Shown one piece after another: positions 45,273 through 56,772 of a DNA stretch of 64,000 bases. The notes under the pieces are model-generated. The model made no database searches. It was given only the letters and a program-made list of their open reading frames with translations, and was not told the origin of the DNA. A program made the translations under genes and the position numbers. This DNA is from Alopecurus myosuroides (taxonomy: Eukaryota > Streptophyta > Magnoliopsida > Poales > Poaceae). The stretch lies in assembly GCA_028641055.1 (NCBI GenBank), contig CM054061.1:114460019-114524018 (forward strand), in the 5' to 3' direction. Positions within the stretch are counted from its first letter, which is position 1. Every line of letters begins with the position of its first letter.

Positions 45273-48200
45273 TCATAACGTGGGTCTCAAACCCATCTCC
45301 CTCGATGCATTCTCTATCACATTCCGTGATAAACCCTTTGTGAAGGGATCTGCCAAGTTCATAGACGTTTGGATATAATCCAACGTAATAACTCCGGAGT
45401 TCTTCAATTTCCTGACAGATTTTAATCTTCTCTTCACATGTCTTGATGACTTTGCATTATCCTTAGAACTGTTCACTTTGACGATCACAGTTTGATTATC
45501 ACAGTTCATTAGGATTGCGGGTATTGGTTTTTCAACCATAGGCAAGTCCATCAAGAGCTCACGAAGCCACTCTGCCTCAACAGTGGCTGTGTCTAATGCT
45601 GCGAGTTCTGCTTCCATAGTTGACCTCGTTAAGATGGTCTGCTTGCAAGACTTCCAGGAAACAGCGCCACCACCAAGTGTAAAAACATAACCACTAGTGG
45701 CCTTAAGCTCATCAGCATCAGATATCCAATTAGAATCACTATATCCTTCCAGAACCCTCGGGTTTCCGGTATAGTGAATTCCATAGCTCGCAGTGCCTTT
45801 TAAATAGCGCATAACTCTCTCAAGCGCACGCCAATGATCATCTCCCGGATTGGAAACAAACCGGCTCAATTTGCTCACAGCAAAAGAGATGTCAGGCCTC
45901 GTGGCACTCGCCAAATACATAAGCGAGCCTATAATCTGAGAATATCTCAGTTGATCTCTAGTAATCCGTTGATTCTTTCGAAGCAACAAACTAGCATCAT
46001 ATGGAGTTGAAGAAGGCTTGCAGTCACTATACCCAAAGCGACTCAAGACCTTTTCCACATAGTGAGATTGAAGCAGTGTGATCCCACCATTAACATCTCT
46101 CAACAGCTTGATGTTCAAGATAACATCAGCTACTCCTAGATCCTTCATCTCAAAACAGCGAGATAAGAAATCCTTAACTTCCTTGATTAAATCAAGATTG
46201 GTTCCAAAGATCAATATGTCATCAACGTATAGACATAGAATAACTCCCTCGCCCCCACCATGGCGATAGTACACACACTTATCAGCTTCGTTTACAACAA
46301 AGCCTTCAGCAGTCAAAGTCCTTTCAAACTTCTCGTGCCATTGCTTAGGTGCTTGCTTGAGGCCGTATAATGACTTCAACAACTTACACACCTTGCCTTC
46401 CTGACCGGGTACTACGAAACCATCTGGCTGATCCATGTAAATTTCCTCGTCCAACTCTCCATTAAGGAAAGCCGTCTTAACGTCCATTTGATGAACGAGA
46501 AGACCGTGTGAGGCAGCCAGAGATAGTAGCACACGAATAGTGGTCAGTCTAGCCACAGGTGAGTAAGTATCAAAGAAGTCTTCACCTTCTTTCTGGGTAT
46601 AACCCTTGGCCACAAGCCTTGCCTTGTACTTTTCAATTGTACCATCAGGCCTAAGCTTTTTCTTGAACACCCACTTACATCCTACAGGTTTACACCCATA
46701 AGGACGATCAGTGATTTCCCAAGTTCCGTTAGCCAAGATGGAATCCATCTCGCAACGGACAGCCTCCTTCCAGTAGTCAGCATCAAGAGATGCATAAGCT
46801 TCTGAAATAGTCCTGGGTGTGTCATCCACGAGATACACAATGAAATCATTACCAAAGGACTTTGCAGTCCTCTGTCTCTTGCTCCTTACAGGAACTTCAT
46901 TGTCATCCTCCTCGGGATTCTCAACGTGTTCTATCGGAATGGTGGATTCAGGAATCTCAGCTAATTCCTGACTAGATGAAACAGGTTTCTCCTGATTTGA
47001 TGAGCTAGACATATCCTTCATAGGAAATATGTTCTCAAAGAAAGTCGCATCATTCGACTCCATAATCGTACCAACATGCATGTCGGATACCTCAGATTTT
47101 ACTACCAAGAATCTATAACCAATGCTATTAAAAGCATAGCCCAGAAGAACACAATCTACGGTTTTAGGTCCAAGCTTGCGCTTCTTGGGAATTGGTATAT
47201 TGACTTTCGCCAAACAACCCCAAGTACGTAGGTAGGAGAGTTTTAACCTTTTCCTTTCCCATTCCTCAAATGGAGTAATGGTTTTATTCTTTGTGGGAAC
47301 TCGGTTTAGGACATGACATGCAGTCATTAGCGCCTCCCCCCACCATGCCTTGGAGAGACCCGAAGTGTCTAACATGGCGTTAACCAAATCAGACAACGTT
47401 CGGTTCTTTCTTTCAGCCACTCCATTTGACTGAGGTGAGTAGGGAGGCGTCCTCTCATGAATAATACCGTGTTCAGCACAAAAAGAATTAAACTCGTTGG
47501 AAAAATACTCTCCACCACGATCAGACCTAAGCCGTTTAATTTTACGATCAAGTTGGTTCTCTGCTTCGGCCTTATAGTTCTTGAAATAAGTTAAAGCTTC
47601 ATCTTTAGATTTCAGAAGATACACATAACAATATCTAGTGGAGTCATCAATAAGTGTCATGAAGTATTTCTTTCCACCTTTGGTCAATACGCCATTCATC
47701 TCACAAAGATCAGAATGTATAAGTTCTAGTGGTGCCAAGTCTCTCGCCTCCGCGGTCTTGTGAGACTTGCGAGGTTGTTTAGCTTGAACACACACTTGAC
47801 ATTTGGAACCTTTAATAGTACTGAATTTCGGAATTAAACTCATATTTGCTAACCGCGTCATGCAACCAAAATTAATATGACAAAGTCGCGAATGCCAAAC
47901 ATCACAATCATTATCGTGGCAAACATTATTAATAACTTTGGTGCAAATATCTGACAAGGATAAGCGGAACAAGCCTCCGCACTCATAGCCTTTACCAATA
48001 AATTGTCCATACTTGGAAATTACAACTTTATTAGACTCGAAAACCAACTTAAAACCATCTCGACATAAACGTGAGCCGCTGACGAGATTTTTATTGATGG
48101 AGGGCACATGATGAACGTTCTTCAGTCGCACGATCTTCCCCGAAGTAAACTTCAGATCGACCGTACCAACACCACGAACAGTAGCATGTGACCCGTTCCC

Positions 48201-49484
48201 CATCAGCACGGGGGAAGTCCCTGTGACCTGATAAGAAGAGAACATAGAAGCATCAGCACAAACATGTACATTGGCACCTGTGTCAATTAACCATTCAGGT
48301 GAATGACAAACTGAAAGAATAGTGGGAACTATACCGTACCCAGAGTCCTTCATCTCAGTGTCAGCCATGACAACATTGGCGGTCTTGCCGCTGTTCTCCT
48401 GCTGCTGCAGCTCATAACGCTTAGGGCACTTTGGAGCCCAATGGGTCAGTTCACCGCAAACGTGACATGATCCCTTTCTCTTCTTGAAGTTGGTAGAGTG
48501 CGACGGTTTAAACTTGCCATCGGGCTTGCCTTTACCCTCGGATTTCTTCTTGATATATTTAGGCTTGTTGGGCGGGTAATGTTTCTTCTGTACCACATGA
48601 GCAGAAGAACCTACCTCAGCAACCCGAGCACGTGTATCCTTTGCTCTCGCCTTCTCTTCCACATCAAGAGATCCGATGAGGTCCATTACGGAAAACTCCT
48701 GTCTCTTGTGTTTTAGAGAAGTAGCAAAGGTGCTCCATGAAGATGGAAGCTTGGCAATAATGCCTCCGGCCACAAACTTGTCCGGTAACATACACTTAAA
48801 GTGCTCAAGTTCTTTAGCGAGTGACTGTATCTCATGAGCCTGTTGAACAACAGAGCGCTCATCAGTCATCCTGTAGTCATAGAATTGCTCCATGACATAC
48901 AGCTCGCTGCCAGCATCCGAGGCCCCAAATTTGGCCTCGAGTGCAGCCCACATATCCTTGCCGTTATCAAACGACATATACGGATCCACGATGGAATCAT
49001 CGATAATACCGAGGAGGGCACTTTTAAACATAGTGTCCATATCCTCAAAGGCCTCCAGCTGTGCTGGATTGAGATCGCCCTCAGGCTTGCCCTTGGTGGC
49101 CGCATAGCAGCGCAAGGTTTGAAACCATAGCACTGCTCTCGTGCGCCACCTCTTAAAGTCCACGCCCTTGAAAGGGACTGGCCTTGTCGCCGCAATGACA
49201 GACGGCGCAGGTGCAAGAAATTGCCTATAATCAGGTTTTTGGATTGTTGAATATATTAGCAATTTAGCACATGATTTAATTCGAAATAGCAGCAGATAAA
49301 TTGTGACAGTAGCAAATACAGTAATCATGCAAACGTCTAGATCTAGCACAGTAGACAGATTGATACAATCTATTGCAAGTACTAGACATACGAATTCCAG
49401 TAACATCTCATACATATGAAAGAGAGATACGTACGATGGAGCGGTAGCGGCACCGCCGTTGTTGTTGTCCCCGGTGTCGGCCAT
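45273..49484 (-). CDS. Copia gag-pol polyprotein, unit 1, intact
   Basis: I place the start at the ATG at 49484 ([11 protein letters not shown]), inside LTR B; an upstream in-phase ATG at 49718 would add 78 residues of LTR leader. Counted from 49718 (1,481 aa): Gag 160-400, CCHC knuckle 418-431 ([14 protein letters not shown]), protease DTG 479-481, integrase with His609/His614/Cys640/Cys643 and acidic triad Asp670, Asp733, Glu769, reverse transcriptase with [10 protein letters not shown] (1078-1087) and YVDD 1164-1167, RNase H Asp1328, Glu1369, Asp1407. No stop or frameshift. The start gives residues 96-156 encoded by LTR, including a hydrophobic stretch that a 210-nt in-phase intron could remove (49434-49225). 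Identical in sequence to unit 2 as far as compared. Confidence 0.9.
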   Translation of the reverse strand: MADTGDNNNGGAATAPSYVSLFHMYEMLLEFVCLVLAIDCINLSTVLDLDVCMITVFATVTIYLLLFRIKSCAKLLIYSTIQKPDYRQFLAPAPSVIAATRPVPFKGVDFKRWRTRAVLWFQTLRCYAATKGKPEGDLNPAQLEAFEDMDTMFKSALLGIIDDSIVDPYMSFDNGKDMWAALEAKFGASDAGSELYVMEQFYDYRMTDERSVVQQAHEIQSLAKELEHFKCMLPDKFVAGGIIAKLPSSWSTFATSLKHKRQEFSVMDLIGSLDVEEKARAKDTRARVAEVGSSAHVVQKKHYPPNKPKYIKKKSEGKGKPDGKFKPSHSTNFKKRKGSCHVCGELTHWAPKCPKRYELQQQENSGKTANVVMADTEMKDSGYGIVPTILSVCHSPEWLIDTGANVHVCADASMFSSYQVTGTSPVLMGNGSHATVRGVGTVDLKFTSGKIVRLKNVHHVPSINKNLVSGSRLCRDGFKLVFESNKVVISKYGQFIGKGYECGGLFRLSLSDICTKVINNVCHDNDCDVWHSRLCHINFGCMTRLANMSLIPKFSTIKGSKCQVCVQAKQPRKSHKTAEARDLAPLELIHSDLCEMNGVLTKGGKKYFMTLIDDSTRYCYVYLLKSKDEALTYFKNYKAEAENQLDRKIKRLRSDRGGEYFSNEFNSFCAEHGIIHERTPPYSPQSNGVAERKNRTLSDLVNAMLDTSGLSKAWWGEALMTACHVLNRVPTKNKTITPFEEWERKRLKLSYLRTWGCLAKVNIPIPKKRKLGPKTVDCVLLGYAFNSIGYRFLVVKSEVSDMHVGTIMESNDATFFENIFPMKDMSSSSNQEKPVSSSQELAEIPESTIPIEHVENPEEDDNEVPVRSKRQRTAKSFGNDFIVYLVDDTPRTISEAYASLDADYWKEAVRCEMDSILANGTWEITDRPYGCKPVGCKWVFKKKLRPDGTIEKYKARLVAKGYTQKEGEDFFDTYSPVARLTTIRVLLSLAASHGLLVHQMDVKTAFLNGELDEEIYMDQPDGFVVPGQEGKVCKLLKSLYGLKQAPKQWHEKFERTLTAEGFVVNEADKCVYYRHGGGEGVILCLYVDDILIFGTNLDLIKEVKDFLSRCFEMKDLGVADVILNIKLLRDVNGGITLLQSHYVEKVLSRFGYSDCKPSSTPYDASLLLRKNQRITRDQLRYSQIIGSLMYLASATRPDISFAVSKLSRFVSNPGDDHWRALERVMRYLKGTASYGIHYTGNPRVLEGYSDSNWISDADELKATSGYVFTLGGGAVSWKSCKQTILTRSTMEAELAALDTATVEAEWLRELLMDLPMVEKPIPAILMNCDNQTVIVKVNSSKDNAKSSRHVKRRLKSVRKLKNSGVITLDYIQTSMNLADPFTKGLSRNVIENASREMGLRPTL

Positions 49485-50234
49485 GTCGTTGATGAAGAGG
49501 TTGCCGAGGTCGGGGAAGAAGTCGTCGTCGGGGAAGTAGTCGCCGTCAGCAGTCGCGCGAGTGCGCTCCCCAAAAACCTGATCGCCCCTCTCCCGTACAG
49601 GATCACAAGAGGCGGGGTTCCGGAGGCCTGCTGTCCCTTCTCGCGGTGCACGCCGGAAGGAGGGATGGAGAAGACTTGATTGGCGGTGCAGTGCTTTGGA
49701 ACGGTGGTGCGAAACCATATGACGAAGTGGCGGCTAGGGTTTACCGTATGCGCGTATTTATATGCGGGCTGGGAGAGACGTGGGCGTAACCCCACGTCTG
49801 AGTCGGTCCACGATCCAGAAAGGAAACGGAAACGGTTTTGGAATTAACGCGTCCGTTAATTACCAAATTAATGACTCATTAAGTTTTCCCAATCGACAAA
49901 ATAAACGCTCTCGGCTCGGCTCATTCCCGCAACCCGCGGCGCGTCGTGACGTGTCGTGTCGTGACGAGGCGAGGCGTGGCGAGGCGGGCGGCGGAGGAGG
50001 AGGAGCGCGCGTGTGGCACACCTCTCCTCTTGCCTTACCTACTCATACATGAGCTAGAATGGCTCACCTTATAAGGTGCTCCCACTCTCTCCAAACTAGC
50101 AATGTGGGACTAAACTTTAGTCCCACTCACTCCACTTATTATTCATGAATGGGCCATGACAATTTCAGGATTTTAGTGGGCTTAGTGGGCTAGACATGTG
50201 AGCCCATATACATAGCCCATACAAAATTCCAACA
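49245..50234 (-). repeat. LTR B (shared middle LTR), 990 bp
   Basis: It carries the approximately 60-base segment like A (CCCACGTCTGAGTCGG, 49791 onward) but keeps the CAG lost in A, as C does. A private substitution at 49687 changes Arg to His in the LTR reading frame. A TATA box (TATAAATA on minus) lies at 49762-49755. Confidence 0.9.
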
Positions 50235-50790
50235 ATCCCCCACAAAGTGTCATTAGCACATTTCATAAACTCTGTTCCAAAACATTGTTTATATACCGGT
50301 GTTAGTGGAGACTGTTAAGTTGAACTTCCACTTAGAACATCATGCTACACTAGTTCACAACTTGAATAGTGGACTATGCCTTGAACTACAAGTTTGCTGT
50401 GATACCAGTTTTACACAACGTCTGAACCGATACTAGGCTGCCGCAAGGCTTCCCCGCGGTTTGGAGCGTATGCGTCATACTCCGAAGGCCTTTCATGAGT
50501 TTATTAGAGAGCACCCGATTCTCATAGACTGCGACGTTTAACAGTCAGACTCATATAGGTGAGTTCCTCAGGAGATGTTCTGTAGGACACATCTCTGCTT
50601 ATATAAATAAGCCACTTGGAACACATTAAGACAAATGTCAACCTACCGTACAGATCAGGAGAGTATTGCATCTTTTATGGAGTGGAATAAAATATAAGGA
50701 TACTCTCCTCTCAGCCGACCAACAGCTTGTCTCCCACTTCTAATTCACGGGATCTCCGATCACATAGAGTGGGTTACCACTGTGGGCAAC
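50235..50790 (-). other. 3' untranslated part and polypurine tract of unit 2
   Basis: Same as 44717-45272, next to LTR B. Confidence 0.7.
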
Positions 50791-53700
50791 TCATAACGTG
50801 GGTCTCAAACCCATCTCCCTCGATGCATTCTCTATCACATTCCGTGATAAACCCTTTGTGAAGGGATCTGCCAAGTTCATAGACGTTTGGATATAATCCA
50901 ACGTAATAACTCCGGAGTTCTTCAATTTCCTGACAGATTTTAATCTTCTCTTCACATGTCTTGATGACTTTGCATTATCCTTAGAACTGTTCACTTTGAC
51001 GATCACAGTTTGATTATCACAGTTCATTAGGATTGCGGGTATTGGTTTTTCAACCATAGGCAAGTCCATCAAGAGCTCACGAAGCCACTCTGCCTCAACA
51101 GTGGCTGTGTCTAATGCTGCGAGTTCTGCTTCCATAGTTGACCTCGTTAAGATGGTCTGCTTGCAAGACTTCCAGGAAACAGCGCCACCACCAAGTGTAA
51201 AAACATAACCACTAGTGGCCTTAAGCTCATCAGCATCAGATATCCAATTAGAATCACTATATCCTTCCAGAACCCTCGGGTTTCCGGTATAGTGAATTCC
51301 ATAGCTCGCAGTGCCTTTTAAATAGCGCATAACTCTCTCAAGCGCACGCCAATGATCATCTCCCGGATTGGAAACAAACCGGCTCAATTTGCTCACAGCA
51401 AAAGAGATGTCAGGCCTCGTGGCACTCGCCAAATACATAAGCGAGCCTATAATCTGAGAATATCTCAGTTGATCTCTAGTAATCCGTTGATTCTTTCGAA
51501 GCAACAAACTAGCATCATATGGAGTTGAAGAAGGCTTGCAGTCACTATACCCAAAGCGACTCAAGACCTTTTCCACATAGTGAGATTGAAGCAGTGTGAT
51601 CCCACCATTAACATCTCTCAACAGCTTGATGTTCAAGATAACATCAGCTACTCCTAGATCCTTCATCTCAAAACAGCGAGATAAGAAATCCTTAACTTCC
51701 TTGATTAAATCAAGATTGGTTCCAAAGATCAATATGTCATCAACGTATAGACATAGAATAACTCCCTCGCCCCCACCATGGCGATAGTACACACACTTAT
51801 CAGCTTCGTTTACAACAAAGCCTTCAGCAGTCAAAGTCCTTTCAAACTTCTCGTGCCATTGCTTAGGTGCTTGCTTGAGGCCGTATAATGACTTCAACAA
51901 CTTACACACCTTGCCTTCCTGACCGGGTACTACGAAACCATCTGGCTGATCCATGTAAATTTCCTCGTCCAACTCTCCATTAAGGAAAGCCGTCTTAACG
52001 TCCATTTGATGAACGAGAAGACCGTGTGAGGCAGCCAGAGATAGTAGCACACGAATAGTGGTCAGTCTAGCCACAGGTGAGTAAGTATCAAAGAAGTCTT
52101 CACCTTCTTTCTGGGTATAACCCTTGGCCACAAGCCTTGCCTTGTACTTTTCAATTGTACCATCAGGCCTAAGCTTTTTCTTGAACACCCACTTACATCC
52201 TACAGGTTTACACCCATAAGGACGATCAGTGATTTCCCAAGTTCCGTTAGCCAAGATGGAATCCATCTCGCAACGGACAGCCTCCTTCCAGTAGTCAGCA
52301 TCAAGAGATGCATAAGCTTCTGAAATAGTCCTGGGTGTGTCATCCACGAGATACACAATGAAATCATTACCAAAGGACTTTGCAGTCCTCTGTCTCTTGC
52401 TCCTTACAGGAACTTCATTGTCATCCTCCTCGGGATTCTCAACGTGTTCTATCGGAATGGTGGATTCAGGAATCTCAGCTAATTCCTGACTAGATGAAAC
52501 AGGTTTCTCCTGATTTGATGAGCTAGACATATCCTTCATAGGAAATATGTTCTCAAAGAAAGTCGCATCATTCGACTCCATAATCGTACCAACATGCATG
52601 TCGGATACCTCAGATTTTACTACCAAGAATCTATAACCAATGCTATTAAAAGCATAGCCCAGAAGAACACAATCTACGGTTTTAGGTCCAAGCTTGCGCT
52701 TCTTGGGAATTGGTATATTGACTTTCGCCAAACAACCCCAAGTACGTAGGTAGGAGAGTTTTAACCTTTTCCTTTCCCATTCCTCAAATGGAGTAATGGT
52801 TTTATTCTTTGTGGGAACTCGGTTTAGGACATGACATGCAGTCATTAGCGCCTCCCCCCACCATGCCTTGGAGAGACCCGAAGTGTCTAACATGGCGTTA
52901 ACCAAATCAGACAACGTTCGGTTCTTTCTTTCAGCCACTCCATTTGACTGAGGTGAGTAGGGAGGCGTCCTCTCATGAATAATACCGTGTTCAGCACAAA
53001 AAGAATTAAACTCGTTGGAAAAATACTCTCCACCACGATCAGACCTAAGCCGTTTAATTTTACGATCAAGTTGGTTCTCTGCTTCGGCCTTATAGTTCTT
53101 GAAATAAGTTAAAGCTTCATCTTTAGATTTCAGAAGATACACATAACAATATCTAGTGGAGTCATCAATAAGTGTCATGAAGTATTTCTTTCCACCTTTG
53201 GTCAATACGCCATTCATCTCACAAAGATCAGAATGTATAAGTTCTAGTGGTGCCAAGTCTCTCGCCTCCGCGGTCTTGTGAGACTTGCGAGGTTGTTTAG
53301 CTTGAACACACACTTGACATTTGGAACCTTTAATAGTACTGAATTTCGGAATTAAACTCATATTTGCTAACCGCGTCATGCAACCAAAATTAATATGACA
53401 AAGTCGCGAATGCCAAACATCACAATCATTATCGTGGCAAACATTATTAATAACTTTGGTGCAAATATCTGACAAGGATAAGCGGAACAAGCCTCCGCAC
53501 TCATAGCCTTTACCAATAAATTGTCCATACTTGGAAATTACAACTTTATTAGACTCGAAAACCAACTTAAAACCATCTCGACATAAACGTGAGCCGCTGA
53601 CGAGATTTTTATTGATGGAGGGCACATGATGAACGTTCTTCAGTCGCACGATCTTCCCCGAAGTAAACTTCAGATCGACCGTACCAACACCACGAACAGT

Positions 53701-55002
53701 AGCATGTGACCCGTTCCCCATCAGCACGGGGGAAGTCCCTGTGACCTGATAAGAAGAGAACATAGAAGCATCAGCACAAACATGTACATTGGCACCTGTG
53801 TCAATTAACCATTCAGGTGAATGACAAACTGAAAGAATAGTGGGAACTATACCGTACCCAGAGTCCTTCATCTCAGTGTCAGCCATGACAACATTGGCGG
53901 TCTTGCCGCTGTTCTCCTGCTGCTGCAGCTCATAACGCTTAGGGCACTTTGGAGCCCAATGGGTCAGTTCACCGCAAACGTGACATGATCCCTTTCTCTT
54001 CTTGAAGTTGGTAGAGTGCGACGGTTTAAACTTGCCATCGGGCTTGCCTTTACCCTCGGATTTCTTCTTGATATATTTAGGCTTGTTGGGCGGGTAATGT
54101 TTCTTCTGTACCACATGAGCAGAAGAACCTACCTCAGCAACCCGAGCACGTGTATCCTTTGCTCTCGCCTTCTCTTCCACATCAAGAGATCCGATGAGGT
54201 CCATTACGGAAAACTCCTGTCTCTTGTGTTTTAGAGAAGTAGCAAAGGTGCTCCATGAAGATGGAAGCTTGGCAATAATGCCTCCGGCCACAAACTTGTC
54301 CGGTAACATACACTTAAAGTGCTCAAGTTCTTTAGCGAGTGACTGTATCTCATGAGCCTGTTGAACAACAGAGCGCTCATCAGTCATCCTGTAGTCATAG
54401 AATTGCTCCATGACATACAGCTCGCTGCCAGCATCCGAGGCCCCAAATTTGGCCTCGAGTGCAGCCCACATATCCTTGCCGTTATCAAACGACATATACG
54501 GATCCACGATGGAATCATCGATAATACCGAGGAGGGCACTTTTAAACATAGTGTCCATATCCTCAAAGGCCTCCAGCTGTGCTGGATTGAGATCGCCCTC
54601 AGGCTTGCCCTTGGTGGCCGCATAGCAGCGCAAGGTTTGAAACCATAGCACTGCTCTCGTGCGCCACCTCTTAAAGTCCACGCCCTTGAAAGGGACTGGC
54701 CTTGTCGCCGCAATGACAGACGGCGCAGGTGCAAGAAATTGCCTATAATCAGGTTTTTGGATTGTTGAATATATTAGCAATTTAGCACATGATTTAATTC
54801 GAAATAGCAGCAGATAAATTGTGACAGTAGCAAATACAGTAATCATGCAAACGTCTAGATCTAGCACAGTAGACAGATTGATACAATCTATTGCAAGTAC
54901 TAGACATACGAATTCCAGTAACATCTCATACATATGAAAGAGAGATACGTACGATGGAGCGGTAGCGGCACCGCCGTTGTTGTTGTCCCCGGTGTCGGCC
55001 AT
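50791..55002 (-). CDS. Copia gag-pol polyprotein, unit 2, intact
   Basis: Same structure as unit 1, starting at the ATG at 55002 in LTR C (or 55236 for the longer frame). All protease, integrase, reverse transcriptase and RNase H catalytic residues are present. Possible intron donor TC/GTACGT at 54953/54952 and acceptor TATAG/G at 54743/54742; the 210-nt intron is in phase, so both spliced and unspliced RNA would encode an open polyprotein. The protein begins inside the LTR and runs into the internal region with no untranslated leader between. Confidence 0.9.
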   Translation of the reverse strand: MADTGDNNNGGAATAPSYVSLFHMYEMLLEFVCLVLAIDCINLSTVLDLDVCMITVFATVTIYLLLFRIKSCAKLLIYSTIQKPDYRQFLAPAPSVIAATRPVPFKGVDFKRWRTRAVLWFQTLRCYAATKGKPEGDLNPAQLEAFEDMDTMFKSALLGIIDDSIVDPYMSFDNGKDMWAALEAKFGASDAGSELYVMEQFYDYRMTDERSVVQQAHEIQSLAKELEHFKCMLPDKFVAGGIIAKLPSSWSTFATSLKHKRQEFSVMDLIGSLDVEEKARAKDTRARVAEVGSSAHVVQKKHYPPNKPKYIKKKSEGKGKPDGKFKPSHSTNFKKRKGSCHVCGELTHWAPKCPKRYELQQQENSGKTANVVMADTEMKDSGYGIVPTILSVCHSPEWLIDTGANVHVCADASMFSSYQVTGTSPVLMGNGSHATVRGVGTVDLKFTSGKIVRLKNVHHVPSINKNLVSGSRLCRDGFKLVFESNKVVISKYGQFIGKGYECGGLFRLSLSDICTKVINNVCHDNDCDVWHSRLCHINFGCMTRLANMSLIPKFSTIKGSKCQVCVQAKQPRKSHKTAEARDLAPLELIHSDLCEMNGVLTKGGKKYFMTLIDDSTRYCYVYLLKSKDEALTYFKNYKAEAENQLDRKIKRLRSDRGGEYFSNEFNSFCAEHGIIHERTPPYSPQSNGVAERKNRTLSDLVNAMLDTSGLSKAWWGEALMTACHVLNRVPTKNKTITPFEEWERKRLKLSYLRTWGCLAKVNIPIPKKRKLGPKTVDCVLLGYAFNSIGYRFLVVKSEVSDMHVGTIMESNDATFFENIFPMKDMSSSSNQEKPVSSSQELAEIPESTIPIEHVENPEEDDNEVPVRSKRQRTAKSFGNDFIVYLVDDTPRTISEAYASLDADYWKEAVRCEMDSILANGTWEITDRPYGCKPVGCKWVFKKKLRPDGTIEKYKARLVAKGYTQKEGEDFFDTYSPVARLTTIRVLLSLAASHGLLVHQMDVKTAFLNGELDEEIYMDQPDGFVVPGQEGKVCKLLKSLYGLKQAPKQWHEKFERTLTAEGFVVNEADKCVYYRHGGGEGVILCLYVDDILIFGTNLDLIKEVKDFLSRCFEMKDLGVADVILNIKLLRDVNGGITLLQSHYVEKVLSRFGYSDCKPSSTPYDASLLLRKNQRITRDQLRYSQIIGSLMYLASATRPDISFAVSKLSRFVSNPGDDHWRALERVMRYLKGTASYGIHYTGNPRVLEGYSDSNWISDADELKATSGYVFTLGGGAVSWKSCKQTILTRSTMEAELAALDTATVEAEWLRELLMDLPMVEKPIPAILMNCDNQTVIVKVNSSKDNAKSSRHVKRRLKSVRKLKNSGVITLDYIQTSMNLADPFTKGLSRNVIENASREMGLRPTL

Positions 55003-55691
55003 GTCGTTGATGAAGAGGTTGCCGAGGTCGGGGAAGAAGTCGTCGTCGGGGAAGTAGTCGCCGTCAGCAGTCGCGCGAGTGCGCTCCCCAAAAACCTGAT
55101 CGCCCCTCTCCCGTACAGGATCACAAGAGGCGGGGTTCCGGAGGCCTGCTGTCCCTTCTCGCGGTGCACGCCGGAAGGAGGGATGGAGAAGACTTGATTG
55201 GCGGCGCAGTGCTTTGGAACGGTGGTGCGAAACCATATGACGAAGTGGCGGCTAGGGTTTACCGTATGCGCGTATTTATATGCGGGCTGGGAGAGACGTG
55301 GGCGTAACCCGCGTCCGTTAATTACCAAATTAATGACTCATTAAGTTTTCCCAATCGACAAAATAAACGCTCTCGGCTCGGCTCATTCCCGCAACCCGCG
55401 GCGCGTCGTGACGTGTCGTGACGAGGCGAGGCGTGGCGAGGCGGGCGGCGGAGGAGGAGGAGCGCGCGTGTGGCACACCTCTCCTCTTGCCTTACCTACT
55501 CATACATGAGCTAGAATGGCTCACCTTATAAGGTGCTCCCACTCTCTCCAAACTAGCAATGTGGGACTAAACTTTAGTCCCACTCACTCCACTTATTATT
55601 CATGAATGGGCCATGACAATTTCAGGATTTTAGTGGGCTTAGTGGGCTACACATGTGAGCCCATATACATAGCCCATACAAAATTCCAACA
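54763..55691 (-). repeat. LTR C (5' LTR of unit 2), 929 bp
   Basis: It lacks the approximately 60-base segment of A and B after GGGCGTAACCC and has GGGCTACACATG. A TATA box (minus TATAAATA) is at 55280-55273, about 270 bases upstream of the gag ATG at 55002. Confidence 0.9.
55273..55280 (-). promoter_or_regulatory. TATA box of copia LTR C
   Basis: TATAAATA on the minus strand within CATATAAATACGCG; equivalent boxes are at 49762-49755 and 44244-44237. Transcript starts would fall about 25-35 bases downstream. Confidence 0.6.
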
Positions 55692-55696
55692 ATCCA
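55692..55696. repeat. ATCCA target-site duplication, right side of the copia array
   Basis: It matches 43725-43729 and follows the CA end of LTR C. Confidence 0.85.
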
Positions 55697-56456
55697 GCAC
55701 ACATAGCATTGGTCATATGATTTGCCTTCAACACCATACTCAGTTCCTTGGTTCTGCTTTCATCGGCACGATGTAATTGAAAGGCAGAGCAATCACGGTG
55801 TACAGAGTGATGTCCACTGCTGCCATGGGAAGATGCTGAGGCCATGCTCACCCTTGAGTATGTCAGCTCAACAAAAACAAAATTTCAAATATTCTCCGCA
55901 GAGAAACTCTTTCAGAGATTGAGGCCAGCCTATCCATACGGCGGCATTCAATCGGTAGCATAGCACAGACCGGATACTACACAAGCAGTTCCATGCGGTG
56001 GAGCTCCAAATTAGAGCAGTTGTCTGTCCAATGCGCATTCGCCATGGAGGAAGCTCTTGTCATTAATATGCGCCTCAACTGATGGGTAGGAGCTTAGCTC
56101 GAGGATCACGACAGAGAAGCCGATGGCGAGCTTGGAGAGCGCGACTTCACCGCATCTGTATTGAGAGGGACGGGATGCCATGGAGGCCGGTAAGAGCGCG
56201 CCCGCCATTCGCGTATCATGTCGTCGCTTATGCGGAAGACAGCCAGCAGAGCGCGGACACCTCTTTCACGTTGATAAGCTATCTTCAAAGTTGTTGAGGT
56301 CTTGTTCGGTCCTCGCCGGACGTAGGCCTGGACGGCGGTCGTAGAGGCCGTACTCCCGTCGAGGCCGGGTGCGGCGCCGTCGAGTAGGCAGAACGCGATG
56401 GCCATGCGGTGCACGTCTCCTTCAGTTCTCGTCCTTGCGATATCATTTGCTCTCAA
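55697..56456 (-). pseudogene. Unidentified gene fragment (copy 2)
   Basis: It is the counterpart of 27089-27850. The minus-strand frame from 56456 reads TEGDVHRMAIAFCLLDGA ... YVRRGPNKTSTTLKIAYQRE and is open to 56106. The continuation (YRCGEVALSKLAIGFSVVIL, to 56011) is in another frame. No family was recognised. Confidence 0.4.
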
Positions 56457-56772
56457 GTTATTTTCCCCACTCTTATGGACTATCGAAATATCACTTTGCC
56501 ATGTTTTCTCTATACCTGAAATACGCGTCTACCTTTCTTTGCATTATTATTCATGATCTTTTATTTGAGATACTCCTCATGATGCAAAGTGATTGCTATG
56601 CTTTATTATTAAAGTTCTATTTATCATATTTGTGTTTAAAGTTCTATGATCTCAGCTTACATGTGCTTTTACATTATTATGATCAAGATTGTGTGGTAGC
56701 ATGCCACCTCAGAAATTCCTTTGTTTTATCATTTACCTACTCGAGGACGAGTATGAACTAAGCTTGGGGATA
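56441..56772 (+). mobile_element. 3' internal end of a gypsy element, plus orientation (copy 2)
   Basis: Identical to 27835-28166 as far as I compared, including the polypurine tract before the inverted LTR. Confidence 0.6.

Larger units (their letters stand above)
43730..55691 (-). mobile_element. Tandem copia array: LTR A, internal 1, LTR B, internal 2, LTR C
   Basis: Three LTRs in the same orientation alternate with two 4,528-bp internal regions, and one 5-bp target duplication flanks the whole array. The period is 5,518 bp between LTR B and C and 5,515 bp between A and B. Transcription is on the minus strand: LTR C is the 5' LTR of the right-hand unit and LTR B is shared. This is the expected product of unequal crossing-over between LTRs after a single insertion. 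Confidence 0.9.

Noticed and set aside
45273..55236. The two 1,481-codon frames as host genes
   Set aside because: Protease, integrase, reverse transcriptase and RNase H in copia order, between LTRs; they are retrotransposon genes.
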